A DNA stretch of 64,000 bases from Lachancea dasiensis (taxonomy: Eukaryota; Ascomycota; Saccharomycetes; Saccharomycetales; Saccharomycetaceae), in assembly GCA_900074725.1 (NCBI GenBank), contig LT598455.1, positions 1,303,802 to 1,367,801 on the forward strand. Direction: 5' to 3'. The notes below the pieces were generated by a model that saw nothing but the letters and a program-made list of their open reading frames with translations, searched no databases and was not told the DNA's origin. Below, in pieces: positions 18,617 to 29,269 of the stretch (the stretch's first letter is position 1; every line of letters starts with the position of its first letter). Made by a program: the position numbers and the translations under genes.

Positions 18617-20248
18617 ATGCATTATGTTGTGTTAGAGGTGGAGCTAGCACACAGGGAAGATAACCCAAAAGACTGGGCTCAAATATCGCGATTTCACTAC
18701 CAGTTTCTGGATGCCAAGACTCTCAGAGCAGTATTCCAAGAAAACCAGATGGTGCAACTGGGACCGGAATGTAACCTGCAGCAGGCAGTGGGCCAATTGG
18801 ACCGGGACATATCTGCACACGTAAAGGAGGACTTTGTGCTGTGTTCTTTGAACTCCACGTGGCACTTTCGGGTTACCATTCCGCGGCAAGCTCGCGACGA
18901 GGTTTTCATTCTTCCGCCTCATTTACAGCATCCCAAGGTGTTCGATCTTTGGAAAGAATACGACCGGTGGTGTGTGAACCACCCGGAGATTCTGGCCCTT
19001 CGCAATACTGCAGTGGCCCCCAAGAAAGCGAAAGACCTCGACGAACTCAAGACCGTGCTGAAGTTGAACGCAGCGACGTGTGGAAGCGAGGCTGTGGAAC
19101 AACAGTCCGATGGGGATGTGCAACAATTGAACAGCCTGCTTGACCAGACTATCTCGGTACTCACCCAGCTACACCAGAAGTGCGTTACTCCAGACGACAA
19201 ACTGCTGGTCCTCACGCATCCATACGATTCGTATCTGGACGTGCGAAACTTTTTGCAAGAGAGGTCTAAAGTTCTGTATATGAACAACCTGCCGCCGGAT
19301 ACTACTCAGAGCGAACTGGAGTCCTGGTTTACTCAATTTGGAGCCCGGCCGGTGGGGTTCTGGACCGTGAAAAATATCGTGGAGGAGACCTCTAACGTTA
19401 ATAACAATTGGTCTAGCAACAACAGCACGTATGTGGAAGCTGAAGATAGTATTTCTGGATTTGTGGTGTTCCAGTCGCACGAGGAGGCTACCGAGGCACT
19501 TTCTCTGAATGGAAGGTCCATCCTGTCTAACATTGCTAATACCAAGCAGCCTCGCGTGATTGAACACACCGTGGAGATTCAACCATCCAGCACGAGGGTT
19601 TTGGATAGGGCACAGGAAATCTTATCACCTTTTCCTCAGAGCAAAAACAAGCCTAGACCTGGTGATTGGAACTGTCCTTCATGCGGTTTCTCGAATTTCC
19701 AAAGGCGTACGTCTTGTTTCCGTTGCTCCTTCCCTTCAAGTAACGCTGCTTCCTTGAACAAGGGTGGCTACATGAGGAACACATTGCATGCACAGAATGC
19801 TCAGGGCGTCACGGATCAGCAAGTTCCTCATAAAGTTGGTAACAGTTCTGCCCCTTTGGCCTCTCTTTCGGCAGGACACAATGGGGGTGTGGGCCAACAA
19901 TCGTCCCATGCTCAACAGCAGCAGCAGCAACAACAGCAGCAACAGCAACAACACCCTCAACAACAACCTCAACAACGTATGCGTTTCAACCACGGACACC
20001 GTTTTGGTCAAAATCAGCAACAAGGCGGTTCAAACGTTCCATTTCGGGCCGGTGATTGGAAATGCGCTGTTTGTACTTATCACAATTTTGCCAAAAATGT
20101 TGTTTGCTTACGTTGCGGTGGCCCCAAGACCACAGAACACCAGCAAAAGGATTTAGGAAGCGTCAACTCTTATACTAATATTCAAGAGGTTGGCAATGGG
20201 ATGGGTATCTCCTTGAATACAAGGAGTTTTTCGGAGCCTGCGTGGTAA
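18617..20248 (+). CDS. NRP1: Nrp1, RNA-binding protein with RRM and two RanBP2-type zinc fingers
   Basis: The 543-residue protein is shorter than S. cerevisiae Nrp1 (719). Its N-terminal region (about 1-200) starts MHYVVLEVELA and contains FVLCSLNSTWHFRVTIPRQA. An RRM-like region lies near residues 220-320 (VLYMNNLPPDTTQSELESWF; SGFVVFQSHEEATEAL). The first RanBP2-type finger is GDWNCPSCGFSNFQRRTSCFRC, near residue 350. A long Gln tract follows, and a second finger GDWKCAVCTYHNFAKNVVCLRC lies near residue 480. Both fingers keep all four cysteines. Its molecular role in yeast is poorly defined (reported in stress granules). The promoter resembles ribosome-biogenesis genes, see findings. Confidence 0.93.
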   Translation: MHYVVLEVELAHREDNPKDWAQISRFHYQFLDAKTLRAVFQENQMVQLGPECNLQQAVGQLDRDISAHVKEDFVLCSLNSTWHFRVTIPRQARDEVFILPPHLQHPKVFDLWKEYDRWCVNHPEILALRNTAVAPKKAKDLDELKTVLKLNAATCGSEAVEQQSDGDVQQLNSLLDQTISVLTQLHQKCVTPDDKLLVLTHPYDSYLDVRNFLQERSKVLYMNNLPPDTTQSELESWFTQFGARPVGFWTVKNIVEETSNVNNNWSSNNSTYVEAEDSISGFVVFQSHEEATEALSLNGRSILSNIANTKQPRVIEHTVEIQPSSTRVLDRAQEILSPFPQSKNKPRPGDWNCPSCGFSNFQRRTSCFRCSFPSSNAASLNKGGYMRNTLHAQNAQGVTDQQVPHKVGNSSAPLASLSAGHNGGVGQQSSHAQQQQQQQQQQQQQHPQQQPQQRMRFNHGHRFGQNQQQGGSNVPFRAGDWKCAVCTYHNFAKNVVCLRCGGPKTTEHQQKDLGSVNSYTNIQEVGNGMGISLNTRSFSEPAW

Positions 20249-20507
20249 GCAAGAGCTTTAATGTCTTGAAAAATAAAATATGAAAGAGGAGAAAATCGAA
20301 CTGTGCGATAGAGGCCGGTATATTCGTTTTGCCTTGGTCTAATGTTCGATTGGAGGTATTGTAATAAGGTTGGGTATTGAGGCATAAAAAGTAGTTATCG
20401 TTTGCTTTGAAATATAAAAACTAATTAAACGTTTCAATGATAGATTCAATTCACTTAATGTACCATCCGTCCTAGAAGAATTAATAAGAAATTCTGGTAG
20501 CAAGCAA

Positions 20508-21680
<1,173 letters not shown>

Positions 21681-21904
21681 CTAGAATTGGCGACTTCGTA
21701 AAAAAACCAGAGCTATTCCTCTAGTTGGATCACTTATAGTTGAGCTACTTAAGCAAAATAAATCTCAAGCTACCTCAGCTATCTCGGTCTTGCTATTACG
21801 AATGCCCTGAGCCATGTCCTAAATTTTCCATCTTTTCCACCCTCCACTATCCAACCGTAGGGGAACGGGCATTGAGATCACTATAGACGTGTGTCGACTA
21901 GTCG

Positions 21905-21945
21905 GTTTTTGTGTAACTTCGTTTTTGTGTAACTTCGTTTTTGTG
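21905..21945. repeat. 16-bp tandem repeat, 2.6 copies
   Basis: The unit GTTTTTGTGTAACTTC occurs at 21905-21920 and 21921-21936, followed by a partial third copy to 21945. The first two copies are identical, which points to recent slippage. Confidence 0.85.
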
Positions 21946-21963
21946 ATTTCTTGGCGGCTAACG

Positions 21964-21985
21964 AATTAGGAAGTGTGTCCTAATT
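21964..21985. repeat. inverted repeat with 8-bp arms
   Basis: AATTAGGA (21964-21971) and TCCTAATT (21978-21985) are exact inverted repeats with a 6-bp spacer. The right arm is followed by GTTAAC at 21989, and a second TCCTAA then GTTAAC pair occurs at 22017-22034, so this could be a paired operator-like motif. Function unknown. Confidence 0.6.
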
Positions 21986-22384
21986 GGGGTTAACTGCCCA
22001 AGAAGGAATTTGTGTTTCCTAAAGTGAAGTTAACCTTTATCAGGTAGCACGATTGCCCCATTGGGAAGTCATCTGCTTTTGTGTACTGGAATCACGTGGT
22101 CAGATCCAATTGTTACCCTGCAACTTTAGAAGCACTGCTGGTCCACACATTTACAGCTGGTTGGTAGTTGAACGTCTAGTCGTTTCTTCCCGGTGGTCCC
22201 CATATTCATGTTGACCGATTGTCTTTAGTCACTTTGCCAATACAAATAATGAGTTCCACTTGCTTATCTTATTCACTTTGTAGATATTATATTTATATGT
22301 ACTATATATACTTGAATTTGCACTTTATAGCTGAACACCTACAAGGTGTATCCAAAACAAAAGAGGGCTTTTTGAAACCACACC

Positions 22385-23173
22385 ATGAAACTGCCACCTC
22401 GCATATTGTGCCGAAGGTTATACCATCCCAACGTCGTTGAGCATCAGGTCAAACACCCGTTGTTTCCCCTCACGTATGGCCCCCACTCGCTGCAGTATAA
22501 GGTGCTAGAGAACACTCTAAGCAAATACGTGCCTTTGTACGGATTCGACGAGAGAGCCATAGTGGCATCGGCAAACGAGCTAGGACTCGGAGGAGCAGTG
22601 ATTTCAGCCCTTGGGGCGCATAACTCGCCCTCTTTTTTCCACACGTCGCCTGCGGTACTGGAGCTAGTTAAATTTCATTTGGTTACCAAGAGGTACGCTT
22701 TGACGAACGCCCTGGATCCCTCTAGAGCTCCAGGCGGACTGTCTTCCATACCAGACGAGCTGCCAACGCTAGAGGCTCTCTTCAAGCGAAGACTAGAGCT
22801 CAATGTTCCTATTGGGTCGCACTTAACCCCTTTGTTGTCAATGCTTTCGATTCCTGGTGAGTACCTCGTGAACACTGCGCTGCCGGAGCTGCATCGCCTT
22901 TCCGACGACTTAGTCTTCTTCTCGCAGGAAAAGGACTCTCATGATTTTGCGTGGTATGCAAAACGCGCAGCTATTTCCTGTGCCTTCGTGAGCTCAGAGC
23001 TTTTCATGGCCCAGGACAAATCCCACAACTTCAACAAGACATTCGAGTTTGCCGAGGAAAAGCTACATAAGGTCACCAAGCTAGGCGAGTACTACAACAA
23101 CACGGAGGAATATATGTGGTACACGCTGTTGACGAGTATCAATCTGGCCAAATCTCAGCTCACCCGCGGCTGA
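22385..23173 (+). CDS. COQ9: Coq9, lipid-binding ubiquinone biosynthesis protein
   Basis: The 262-residue mitochondrial protein of the CoQ synthome matches Coq9 (260 residues) throughout. It has a basic presequence (MKLPPRILCRRLYHP), then the TetR-like helical fold with YVPLYGFDERAIVASANELGLGG and the LVKFHLVTKR segment. Near the end is the SCAFVSSELFMAQDKS stretch, followed by the conserved helix with KLGEYYNNTEEYMWY. It presents lipid intermediates to Coq7. It is convergent with YKE2, the S. cerevisiae neighbour. Confidence 0.95.
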   Translation: MKLPPRILCRRLYHPNVVEHQVKHPLFPLTYGPHSLQYKVLENTLSKYVPLYGFDERAIVASANELGLGGAVISALGAHNSPSFFHTSPAVLELVKFHLVTKRYALTNALDPSRAPGGLSSIPDELPTLEALFKRRLELNVPIGSHLTPLLSMLSIPGEYLVNTALPELHRLSDDLVFFSQEKDSHDFAWYAKRAAISCAFVSSELFMAQDKSHNFNKTFEFAEEKLHKVTKLGEYYNNTEEYMWYTLLTSINLAKSQLTRG

Positions 23174-23257
23174 ACAGTCCTAAACATTACTTTCTTAGAT
23201 CTATCGAACGACTAATTACTATGTATAAACACTTCCCCGCCAAGGCACACTTTCGAC

Positions 23258-23602
23258 CTATGCCCCCTGAGCTGCTTGTTGGGCCTTCATGATTTCAGCC
23301 CGCATTTGATCCTGTGCCGTCTGTTTGTTCTTGATGTTCTCCTCACATCTCTTGATTTCTCCCGTGATAAACTCTAGTCTTTTGCTCACATTATTCTTCG
23401 CCTCGAATTGTTCCACTGGTAGTAGGACGTTTCCCGTAAGCTTGTAGACTTTGGTATCGTCTTTTAAAGTGCCAAATTCATCTTGTACAATTTTGTTTTC
23501 CTGAAGTTGAGTTTCCAGCTTCTGTCTAGCAATCACAAGGTCTTCAAGTTCTTGTTGAGATGCAGTATAATTAGCGGTGAGAGCTTGCATAGCAGTTGAC
23601 AT
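23258..23602 (-). CDS. YKE2: prefoldin subunit 6
   Basis: The 114-residue beta-type prefoldin subunit (also called Gim1) belongs to the hexamer that passes unfolded actin and tubulin to the CCT chaperonin. Two coiled-coil helices (about residues 5-45 and 75-110) flank a beta hairpin, VYKLTGNVLLPVEQFEAK, which is characteristic of prefoldin 6. S. cerevisiae Yke2 is also 114 residues. The gene is divergent from PBA1 with 136 bp between the ATGs. Confidence 0.95.
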   Translation of the reverse strand: MSTAMQALTANYTASQQELEDLVIARQKLETQLQENKIVQDEFGTLKDDTKVYKLTGNVLLPVEQFEAKNNVSKRLEFITGEIKRCEENIKNKQTAQDQMRAEIMKAQQAAQGA

Positions 23603-23738
23603 CCTTTCTATCTGAGTTGTTTAGTATGAATTCTGTTCCTATGATGTTAACCATTAAAATAGTTGGTTTATGAACTCATCACCATAAAAAATCACCAATC
23701 AAATCAAAGACAACCTTTCAAGTATAAGGGCCCTCAGC

Positions 23739-24602
23739 ATGTTAGTATGTTATCTTTGAGAGTACACATGCCTAGACACTCAACTAACAAGACACCAGTT
23801 CAAACAATGGAACGTTTACTCAGAACCTAGACATCATCTGGATACTCTCCTAGAGGATACCTCTGATAGGGAATCCTTGCAAGTAGCTCCGTTACCAACA
23901 ATAAAGCTGATAACACCGATAGACACCAGTATCTATAAGAAGATTATCATTACAACAAAACTGTTTAGGTCCCTTTTCTCGCGACATGCAGATAGGGCCA
24001 CCCAGGTATCCTGCTTTCAAATTGGCTGGCAAACCAAAGGTAAAGAACATGTGCTGTATCGCGAAGACTTTCAAGTTCAGGAGGACAATACGAGCCAAAC
24101 TGAATCGCACATCCTGGAGTTTCCAGTCCTTCAGTTCGACGAAGAGACCTTATTTTTGAGTGTCGCGGAAGACATTTTGCATGTCCCGCCTGTCGCAGCA
24201 AACTTACTTTCGAGAGAAGTGGCCAAGCTTTGCGCTGCCCCACTTGATGTTCTAGTTGTTGGAGCAAGTGACAGAATTGAAGAGGTTAAATATGTAGGCT
24301 ATCCCACAGCTGACAGTAACCACAATCTCCCCATATTTAATCCACCCGAATTTCTGACTAACTTCACTGCAAGCATCATGACCCAGTTGATTTTGAACAA
24401 GGTTGAGTTCAGGGGTTATATTGCACCCAGCGAGGGCCCCTCTGGCTATGAAAAACTCACCATGGAGACAATGGATACGTTAATAGATTTGACGTGGTTT
24501 GAGCTAGGATCTGGGGACCGCGATGCTTATGTCAAGGAATGTCACAGGAATTGGAGGCTCAATGGGACTGCCATGGGCGCGCAAACAGGTCTTTATTTGT
24601 AA
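23739..24602 (+). CDS. PBA1: Pba1, proteasome assembly chaperone (two exons)
   Basis: Exon 1 is only ATG TTA (23739-23744) and exon 2 is 23799-24602; together they encode 269 residues. The spliced product begins MLFKQWN, which matches the start of S. cerevisiae Pba1, also an intron-containing gene. Exon 2 alone has no acceptable start ATG in frame before conserved sequence. Further matches are TTKLFRSLFS, LLSREVAKL, VVGASDRI, FRGYIAPSEGPSGYEKL and the C-terminal GAQTGLYL. The end resembles the HbYX-like tail with which Pba1-Pba2 caps the 20S core particle during assembly. It is divergent from YKE2 and convergent with NOP56, as in S. cerevisiae. Confidence 0.93.
23745..23798 (+). other. spliceosomal intron of PBA1 (54 nt)
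   Basis: The donor GTATGT (23745-23750) is consensus. A branch-point box AACTAAC lies at 23782-23788 and the acceptor is CAG at 23796-23798. Splicing leaves a 6-nt first coding exon and puts exon 2 in the frame matching S. cerevisiae Pba1. The branch-to-acceptor distance is about 10 nt, short but found in compact yeast introns. Confidence 0.88.
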
Positions 24603-24735
24603 TGTCAAGGTTAACAGAATGTAGCAGATTCCTCGTTGGCTAGATATACACAATATACAAAGTAAAGTTTAAGTTTTAGTACATGAAAATTTTAATGCAG
24701 AAAAGAAGGGCGTACAGTGAATACCGTCGGGGGAC

Positions 24736-26256
24736 TTAGTCCTTCTTCTTTTTCTCCTTCTTGTCCTTCTTGTCCTTCTTCTCTTTCTTGTCCTTCTTGT
24801 CCTTCTTCTCTTTCTTGTCCTTCTTCTCCTTCTTGTCCTTCTTCTCCTTCTTGGTGACCTTCTTGTCCTCCTCGTCTTGGTTGTCTTCTTCTTCGCTAGC
24901 TTCTAGCTTTCTCTTCTTAGACTCCTTAACTGGGGCAGCAGGCTGTTCCTTCTTATATAACTCAATAGCTTCCTGAATGGCCAATTCGTTCTTCAAAGTA
25001 GGAGCACCTGTGCTGTAAAACTCCAATCTTTGTTCGACTTGCTTCTTCAAGACTTGACCAAAGATATTGCTAGGCTCGTCAGAGTAGTTGTCAATTCTAG
25101 AAGCCATGGAGCACTTGTTGGCGAGATATCTGGAGATTCTACCTTTGTTCTTAGCACCAGCTTTGCCAATAAAACCACTGTGATAGATCAAACCATACTT
25201 TGGGGTATTACCTTTAGTCTTTAAGGCTCTGAAAAGAGCTTTTTCGGCACCCAAGATCTGCACGGTAGAAGCAGCTTGTTTGGACAAGCTGGTCAAAGAA
25301 CCAGCATGCGAGATCAGTCTGGCACCGATAACTTCACCGATTAATTCAGAAAGGTTGGGGGCCACGGTGTGCATCTTGGAGCACAAGTAGTCGTACAGCT
25401 GTCTGCGGTAGTCTGCCAAAGATCTTACTCTTTCGGCAAAAACGCAAACGTTCTCCATATCGGTTTCAGACAGGTCTTGTCCCATAGAGATACGGGCATT
25501 GTCGATGACACGTTCAGCGATACCGGCATCGTTGTCTAAGATGGCAGCAAGGTCGTGGACAGAGTCCTCTGTCAGAGAAGCCTTGTCTTTGATGAAAAGG
25601 ACAAGCTGGGCAAACTTGTAGTTGTCAGGGACGAGCTTGGCAAGCTCTGGGAAATGCCATCCGTACCATTCCTTGACACGCATGGCAAAAGTGTTAATGT
25701 CCTTGTCAAGTTGGTCGAGCAAAGCAATGGCCTGAATGATATGGTTGTCATTCTTTTGAACAGAGAACTTCACTTTGGCCCTAGAGTAGGCGTGACCCAG
25801 ACCCAACTGAGCCCTTTCCAAATCTCCCTGTTGCAAGTCCTTTAGAAGCTTGTCGCCGTGGAGTCTGACACCACGGATCAGGTCCTGGGCCAACTCGTTG
25901 GACATACAGTCCACGTAAGGGAAAGTCTCCTTGATAGAAGGACCAAGGTTCTTATCCGAGATACCAAGGGTCACAGTTTTCTTGCTAGAGGCCTTTGGCA
26001 GGTTCATGTCCAAAACAGCCTTCAAGTATTCAGAAACGAGACCTTCGGAAATGTCGTTGGCGTTTTCCAAAGCCTGGGCCGCACCTTTGAATGGGGCAAA
26101 CGACACCAGTTCCACAAGCTTGGTGAACGAGCCAAAGTCGTTGATCTGCTGTTGCACCTCTTTTAGACGGGACCCGATGTCATCTTGCTGAAGTTTGACC
26201 TTGAAGATACCGTACCCGGTAGGTTCTTCGAAAAGTAGATATTCAATTGGCGCCAT
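24736..26256 (-). CDS. NOP56: Nop56, box C/D snoRNP core protein
   Basis: The 506-residue protein begins MAPIEYLLFEEPTGYGIFK. The frame extends four codons to a TTG, but the ATG at 26254-26256 matches the known N terminus. The Nop domain is clear (NLSELIGEVIGARLISHAGSL; GAEKALFRALKTKGNTPKYGLIYHSGFIG), with the preceding coiled-coil region. It scaffolds box C/D snoRNPs that guide rRNA 2'-O-methylation, with Nop58, Nop1 and Snu13. The C-terminal 60 residues are nearly pure KKEKKDKK-type repeats, the usual nucleolar lysine tail. S. cerevisiae Nop56 is 504 residues. Confidence 0.97.
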   Translation of the reverse strand: MAPIEYLLFEEPTGYGIFKVKLQQDDIGSRLKEVQQQINDFGSFTKLVELVSFAPFKGAAQALENANDISEGLVSEYLKAVLDMNLPKASSKKTVTLGISDKNLGPSIKETFPYVDCMSNELAQDLIRGVRLHGDKLLKDLQQGDLERAQLGLGHAYSRAKVKFSVQKNDNHIIQAIALLDQLDKDINTFAMRVKEWYGWHFPELAKLVPDNYKFAQLVLFIKDKASLTEDSVHDLAAILDNDAGIAERVIDNARISMGQDLSETDMENVCVFAERVRSLADYRRQLYDYLCSKMHTVAPNLSELIGEVIGARLISHAGSLTSLSKQAASTVQILGAEKALFRALKTKGNTPKYGLIYHSGFIGKAGAKNKGRISRYLANKCSMASRIDNYSDEPSNIFGQVLKKQVEQRLEFYSTGAPTLKNELAIQEAIELYKKEQPAAPVKESKKRKLEASEEEDNQDEEDKKVTKKEKKDKKEKKDKKEKKDKKDKKEKKDKKDKKEKKKKD

Positions 26257-26850
26257 GGTGATATTCAAGAAGTTGTCGACGAGAGCTCAGATTTCACACC
26301 TGCAAAAACTTGTGAATGATACCTTTGTGTATTGTCAAGTGCTTAATCTAACACCAACCACCTTTTTAATTCCACTGCAAAGCTTACGAATACGACGCTG
26401 CTGAGTATAACAACACACACCTATAATACACGACAGGAGCTAGCTCATCTCCAGTTGAAGTTCGAAAATTTTTCAGCCGATGAGCTTGGTAAAATTTTCC
26501 AAAAAGTGGTGATGGTGTTACCCGGATATTTTTATAATATTTGACTGATTATTGACCTCAGAAAGACGAACTTTGACCGTCAAGAGATAACGAATACAAA
26601 GAAGGTTGAGTGGACAAATTTCTCTCAAGTAAATCAGTCTTTGGATGATGAGAGTGTATCCATGCTGTAGAGCGTAGTTTTTGCTATCTAGTGATACAAA
26701 TTTCAAGGTGGTATGAGAAATTATGTAGTTCGTATAAGAAAGTAGGACCACCTCGTGAGCACTTTTACCTCTTACCACCACTCTTAAAATTCAAAAAGTC
26801 CAATTCTTGCGGGATTAGAGTCTCTCTGCACCCCGCTCACCTCGAGAACC
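26257..26850. other. intergenic between divergent NOP56 and UGX2
   Basis: The NOP56-proximal half holds the ribosome-biogenesis boxes annotated separately. No gene or RNA gene is recognised. Confidence 0.5.
26444..26484 (-). promoter_or_regulatory. PAC-like and RRPE boxes of NOP56
   Basis: CTCATCTC (26444-26451), an RRPE box GAAAATTTTT (26464-26473) and CGATGAG (26478-26484) lie 190-230 bp upstream of the NOP56 ATG. PAC and RRPE are the elements bound by Dot6/Tod6 and Stb3 in S. cerevisiae ribosome-biogenesis genes. The RRPE is exact; the PAC copies are one base off GCGATGAG. Confidence 0.6.
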
Positions 26851-27312
26851 ATGAATATATCAGACGCAATGCTCTGTAGCGAAACGCCCGTCGCTTACGC
26901 CATGAGTTTTGGCGATACCCCTCACTACACAGTGTCAACCTCCCAATCACAGGGTTTTGCGTGGAACCAGGACATCTTCGCATCGCAGTACCAGCAAATG
27001 TGCAAGGTAGTATACGATGGCCACGAAGATTGCGTGGAAGAGCTGTTGGCGAGTTCATGGCATTACGAAGCACCCGACAGCGCAGGGGCTGTTTTTGACG
27101 AGGAGGACCAAGATATGACACCGCTGGACGAGATTAGGGCTCGCAGGCTATCGCAGGTGCTAGCCAGGCCCAGGAGACGGTCCGAGAGATCACTCAGTTT
27201 TGTTTCGGACTCTAAGAACGGGCACTACCAGAAAACCGAGGTCATTGTGGTCAACGTTGAGGAAGAGACAGAGGAAAACAGGCGTCTCAGAGTTCTTATC
27301 GATGGCTCGTGA
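26851..27312 (+). CDS. UGX2: probable Ugx2 orthologue, function unknown
   Basis: The 153-residue protein has no recognised domain. It starts MNISDAMLCSE, has an aromatic/acidic middle (FAWNQDIFASQYQ; YDGHEDCVEELL), then a basic patch (RARRLSQVLARPRRRSERS) and an acidic end. Identification rests mainly on position and orientation: it lies among NOP56, PWP1, SFA1 and UGA3 and reads opposite to SFA1 and UGA3, exactly as YDL169C (UGX2) does in S. cerevisiae. S. cerevisiae Ugx2 is longer (223 residues), has unknown function and is induced in stationary phase. Confidence 0.6.
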   Translation: MNISDAMLCSETPVAYAMSFGDTPHYTVSTSQSQGFAWNQDIFASQYQQMCKVVYDGHEDCVEELLASSWHYEAPDSAGAVFDEEDQDMTPLDEIRARRLSQVLARPRRRSERSLSFVSDSKNGHYQKTEVIVVNVEEETEENRRLRVLIDGS

Positions 27313-27562
27313 TAAGGGAGAGCAGAGGCATCGATGTGGATTTTGCGTAGAGAGAGCTAGGGACTTCGTTGTCGCGACGTCTTTAGCTAAGAGACCAAAA
27401 ACCATGCAGCGCCTCTAGTCCACCCACTTCCCGCCCACCGCCTCGCAAATGCTTCCGCTGGCGGCAGCATCGAGCCAGGTACGTGTTATGTGCCTCTCAT
27501 TTAGGAATAATATACATATATATATGACTTGAGTAATGAATTATGGTTTTTGTTATATCCCT

Positions 27563-29269
27563 CTATTCTTCGTCCTCCCATTCATCTTGGGCCCCCTGAC
27601 CATCATTCTCTTCTTCGTCTTCGCCTTGATCGTCAACAGAAACGACGGTATCGGGGTTGTCGTTCTTCGTGTACTTTCTGGCGATCCGTGAAGCCCTTCC
27701 TACCTTTTGCGCTTCTTCTCTGGCCTGTCTCTGCACCGATTGAAGCTCTTTCCCGAAATTCTTACGAACGGATCTGTTTGTGAACACATCCCATAATTTT
27801 AGGCCTTTTCCAACACCACCGATGACCATGTTTCCTGCTATCTCCAGGTCTGGAGCAAAAGATGTCGTCAAAACGTTGCCCACACCGAAATCTCTGGACA
27901 GAACCATGCTTGGGCCAGATTCACCGCACTTCCATAGTTTGACCGCTTGCTCGCCCATGGCCCCTGTGGCAAGCAGGTTAGGAATGAAGGGGTTGACGTT
28001 AAGAGTAGATATACCTGCGTCGTGAGCATTCAAAGTCCACAATGGAGAGCTCTTCTCGCCTCGTCTGATGTCGAAGGAGTAGACGTTGCCCGAATCGGTA
28101 CCGCACATAAAGGTATTTTCATCGGCGAACTGTACGCATTCGATCTCTTCACCCGACATAACCGACCAGTACTTGCTCATTTTAGAGTCTTCGGCAATTC
28201 TAACGTCCGACAATGCAGCGCGAGAGTCATAACCACCGGTAAGAAGAACCGAGCCGCTGGTACTGTGCCACTGACACGATGAAACATTTTTATTGGAATG
28301 AATAGATGCAATGGAGCGAGCGGCGGTACCCTCGTTCAAATCCCACAATTTCACGGTATGATCTGCGGAAGTGGACGCCAAAACCGGACGGAAAAGTTTA
28401 CTCTGCGCCAACGAGAGAACTGCGTCTGTATGGTGGGTTGTGACATGCTTGTTCTTGTTCTTTTTGTTCTTCTTGCTCTTTCCTGTGCCAGCGTTGGAAA
28501 GTGCTTGTGGATCGCCGAGAATCATGTCTGGAAAGGCTTTCTCCACACAATCCAAGTTCCAGATTTCAATTTGAGGATCAAAACTACCAACGGCAGCGAA
28601 ATTCGCTGGGTCGTCCGAATTGGAGCCTGGTCGGTAATTTAGCCACTCCACACACAATGGAAAAGCCGGTAGCATTAGATCGTGGTGGACATACAGGGAA
28701 CCGTCCCGAACCATTCCGCGAGCTACATCTGGGTCCAACTCGTCTGCAGCCTCCGTGGCGACTTCTGCATCGTGGAACCCTGCACCATCGTCGTAGACGT
28801 ACACGTCCAAATATGAAATATCGTCCTCTGTTCTGGTGGCCAGTACCATGTTATCCGTGGGGTACACCTGCAGCTCCTGCTTGGCCTCCTGGTTATCCTG
28901 ATCGGTGGGCAGTGACATGTAAGCATCTTCGCCGTTCTCGGCTTGGTGGAACTTGACCTCCTCAGATAACCCGGGAAACATTGACGCCTCAGTTCCTTCT
29001 CCCAAGTCCTCGTCGTCATCGTAGTGTTCCAGGTCATACTCCTTCAAGTCATCGTCAGCTTCAGCCTGCGAGCTCAGTTGCGAGTTTTTTGAAGTAGCTT
29101 GGATCTCGACATCGTCCTCAGCAAGATCGGCGTCTTCACCTTCCCTGGCATCGTCCAGGTTGAGCTGCGCCAGTTGGTTGATTCTTTCCATTTCCTCATC
29201 ATCAAGTTCGTACTTTTCTGGAAACTCAGACGGAAATCCACGCGGCACCCACGTTGTTGACGAAATCAT
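27563..29269 (-). CDS. PWP1: Pwp1, WD40 protein of 60S ribosome assembly
   Basis: The 568-residue protein matches Pwp1 (576). It begins MISSTTWVPRGFPSEFPEKYELDD. An acidic N-terminal third is followed by WD40 repeats (for example HTDAVLSLAQSKLFRPVLAS, ADHTVKLWDLNEG, GTDSGNVYSFDIR, GEQAVKLWKCGESG) and a C-terminal basic then acidic tail ending DEWEDEE. It acts in early pre-60S particles. Exact PAC and RRPE boxes lie upstream. Confidence 0.96.
   Translation of the reverse strand: MISSTTWVPRGFPSEFPEKYELDDEEMERINQLAQLNLDDAREGEDADLAEDDVEIQATSKNSQLSSQAEADDDLKEYDLEHYDDDEDLGEGTEASMFPGLSEEVKFHQAENGEDAYMSLPTDQDNQEAKQELQVYPTDNMVLATRTEDDISYLDVYVYDDGAGFHDAEVATEAADELDPDVARGMVRDGSLYVHHDLMLPAFPLCVEWLNYRPGSNSDDPANFAAVGSFDPQIEIWNLDCVEKAFPDMILGDPQALSNAGTGKSKKNKKNKNKHVTTHHTDAVLSLAQSKLFRPVLASTSADHTVKLWDLNEGTAARSIASIHSNKNVSSCQWHSTSGSVLLTGGYDSRAALSDVRIAEDSKMSKYWSVMSGEEIECVQFADENTFMCGTDSGNVYSFDIRRGEKSSPLWTLNAHDAGISTLNVNPFIPNLLATGAMGEQAVKLWKCGESGPSMVLSRDFGVGNVLTTSFAPDLEIAGNMVIGGVGKGLKLWDVFTNRSVRKNFGKELQSVQRQAREEAQKVGRASRIARKYTKNDNPDTVVSVDDQGEDEEENDGQGAQDEWEDEE

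Noticed and set aside
26641-26720. box C-like GATGATGA as a snoRNA candidate
   Set aside because: No matching D box at a suitable distance and no terminal stem.
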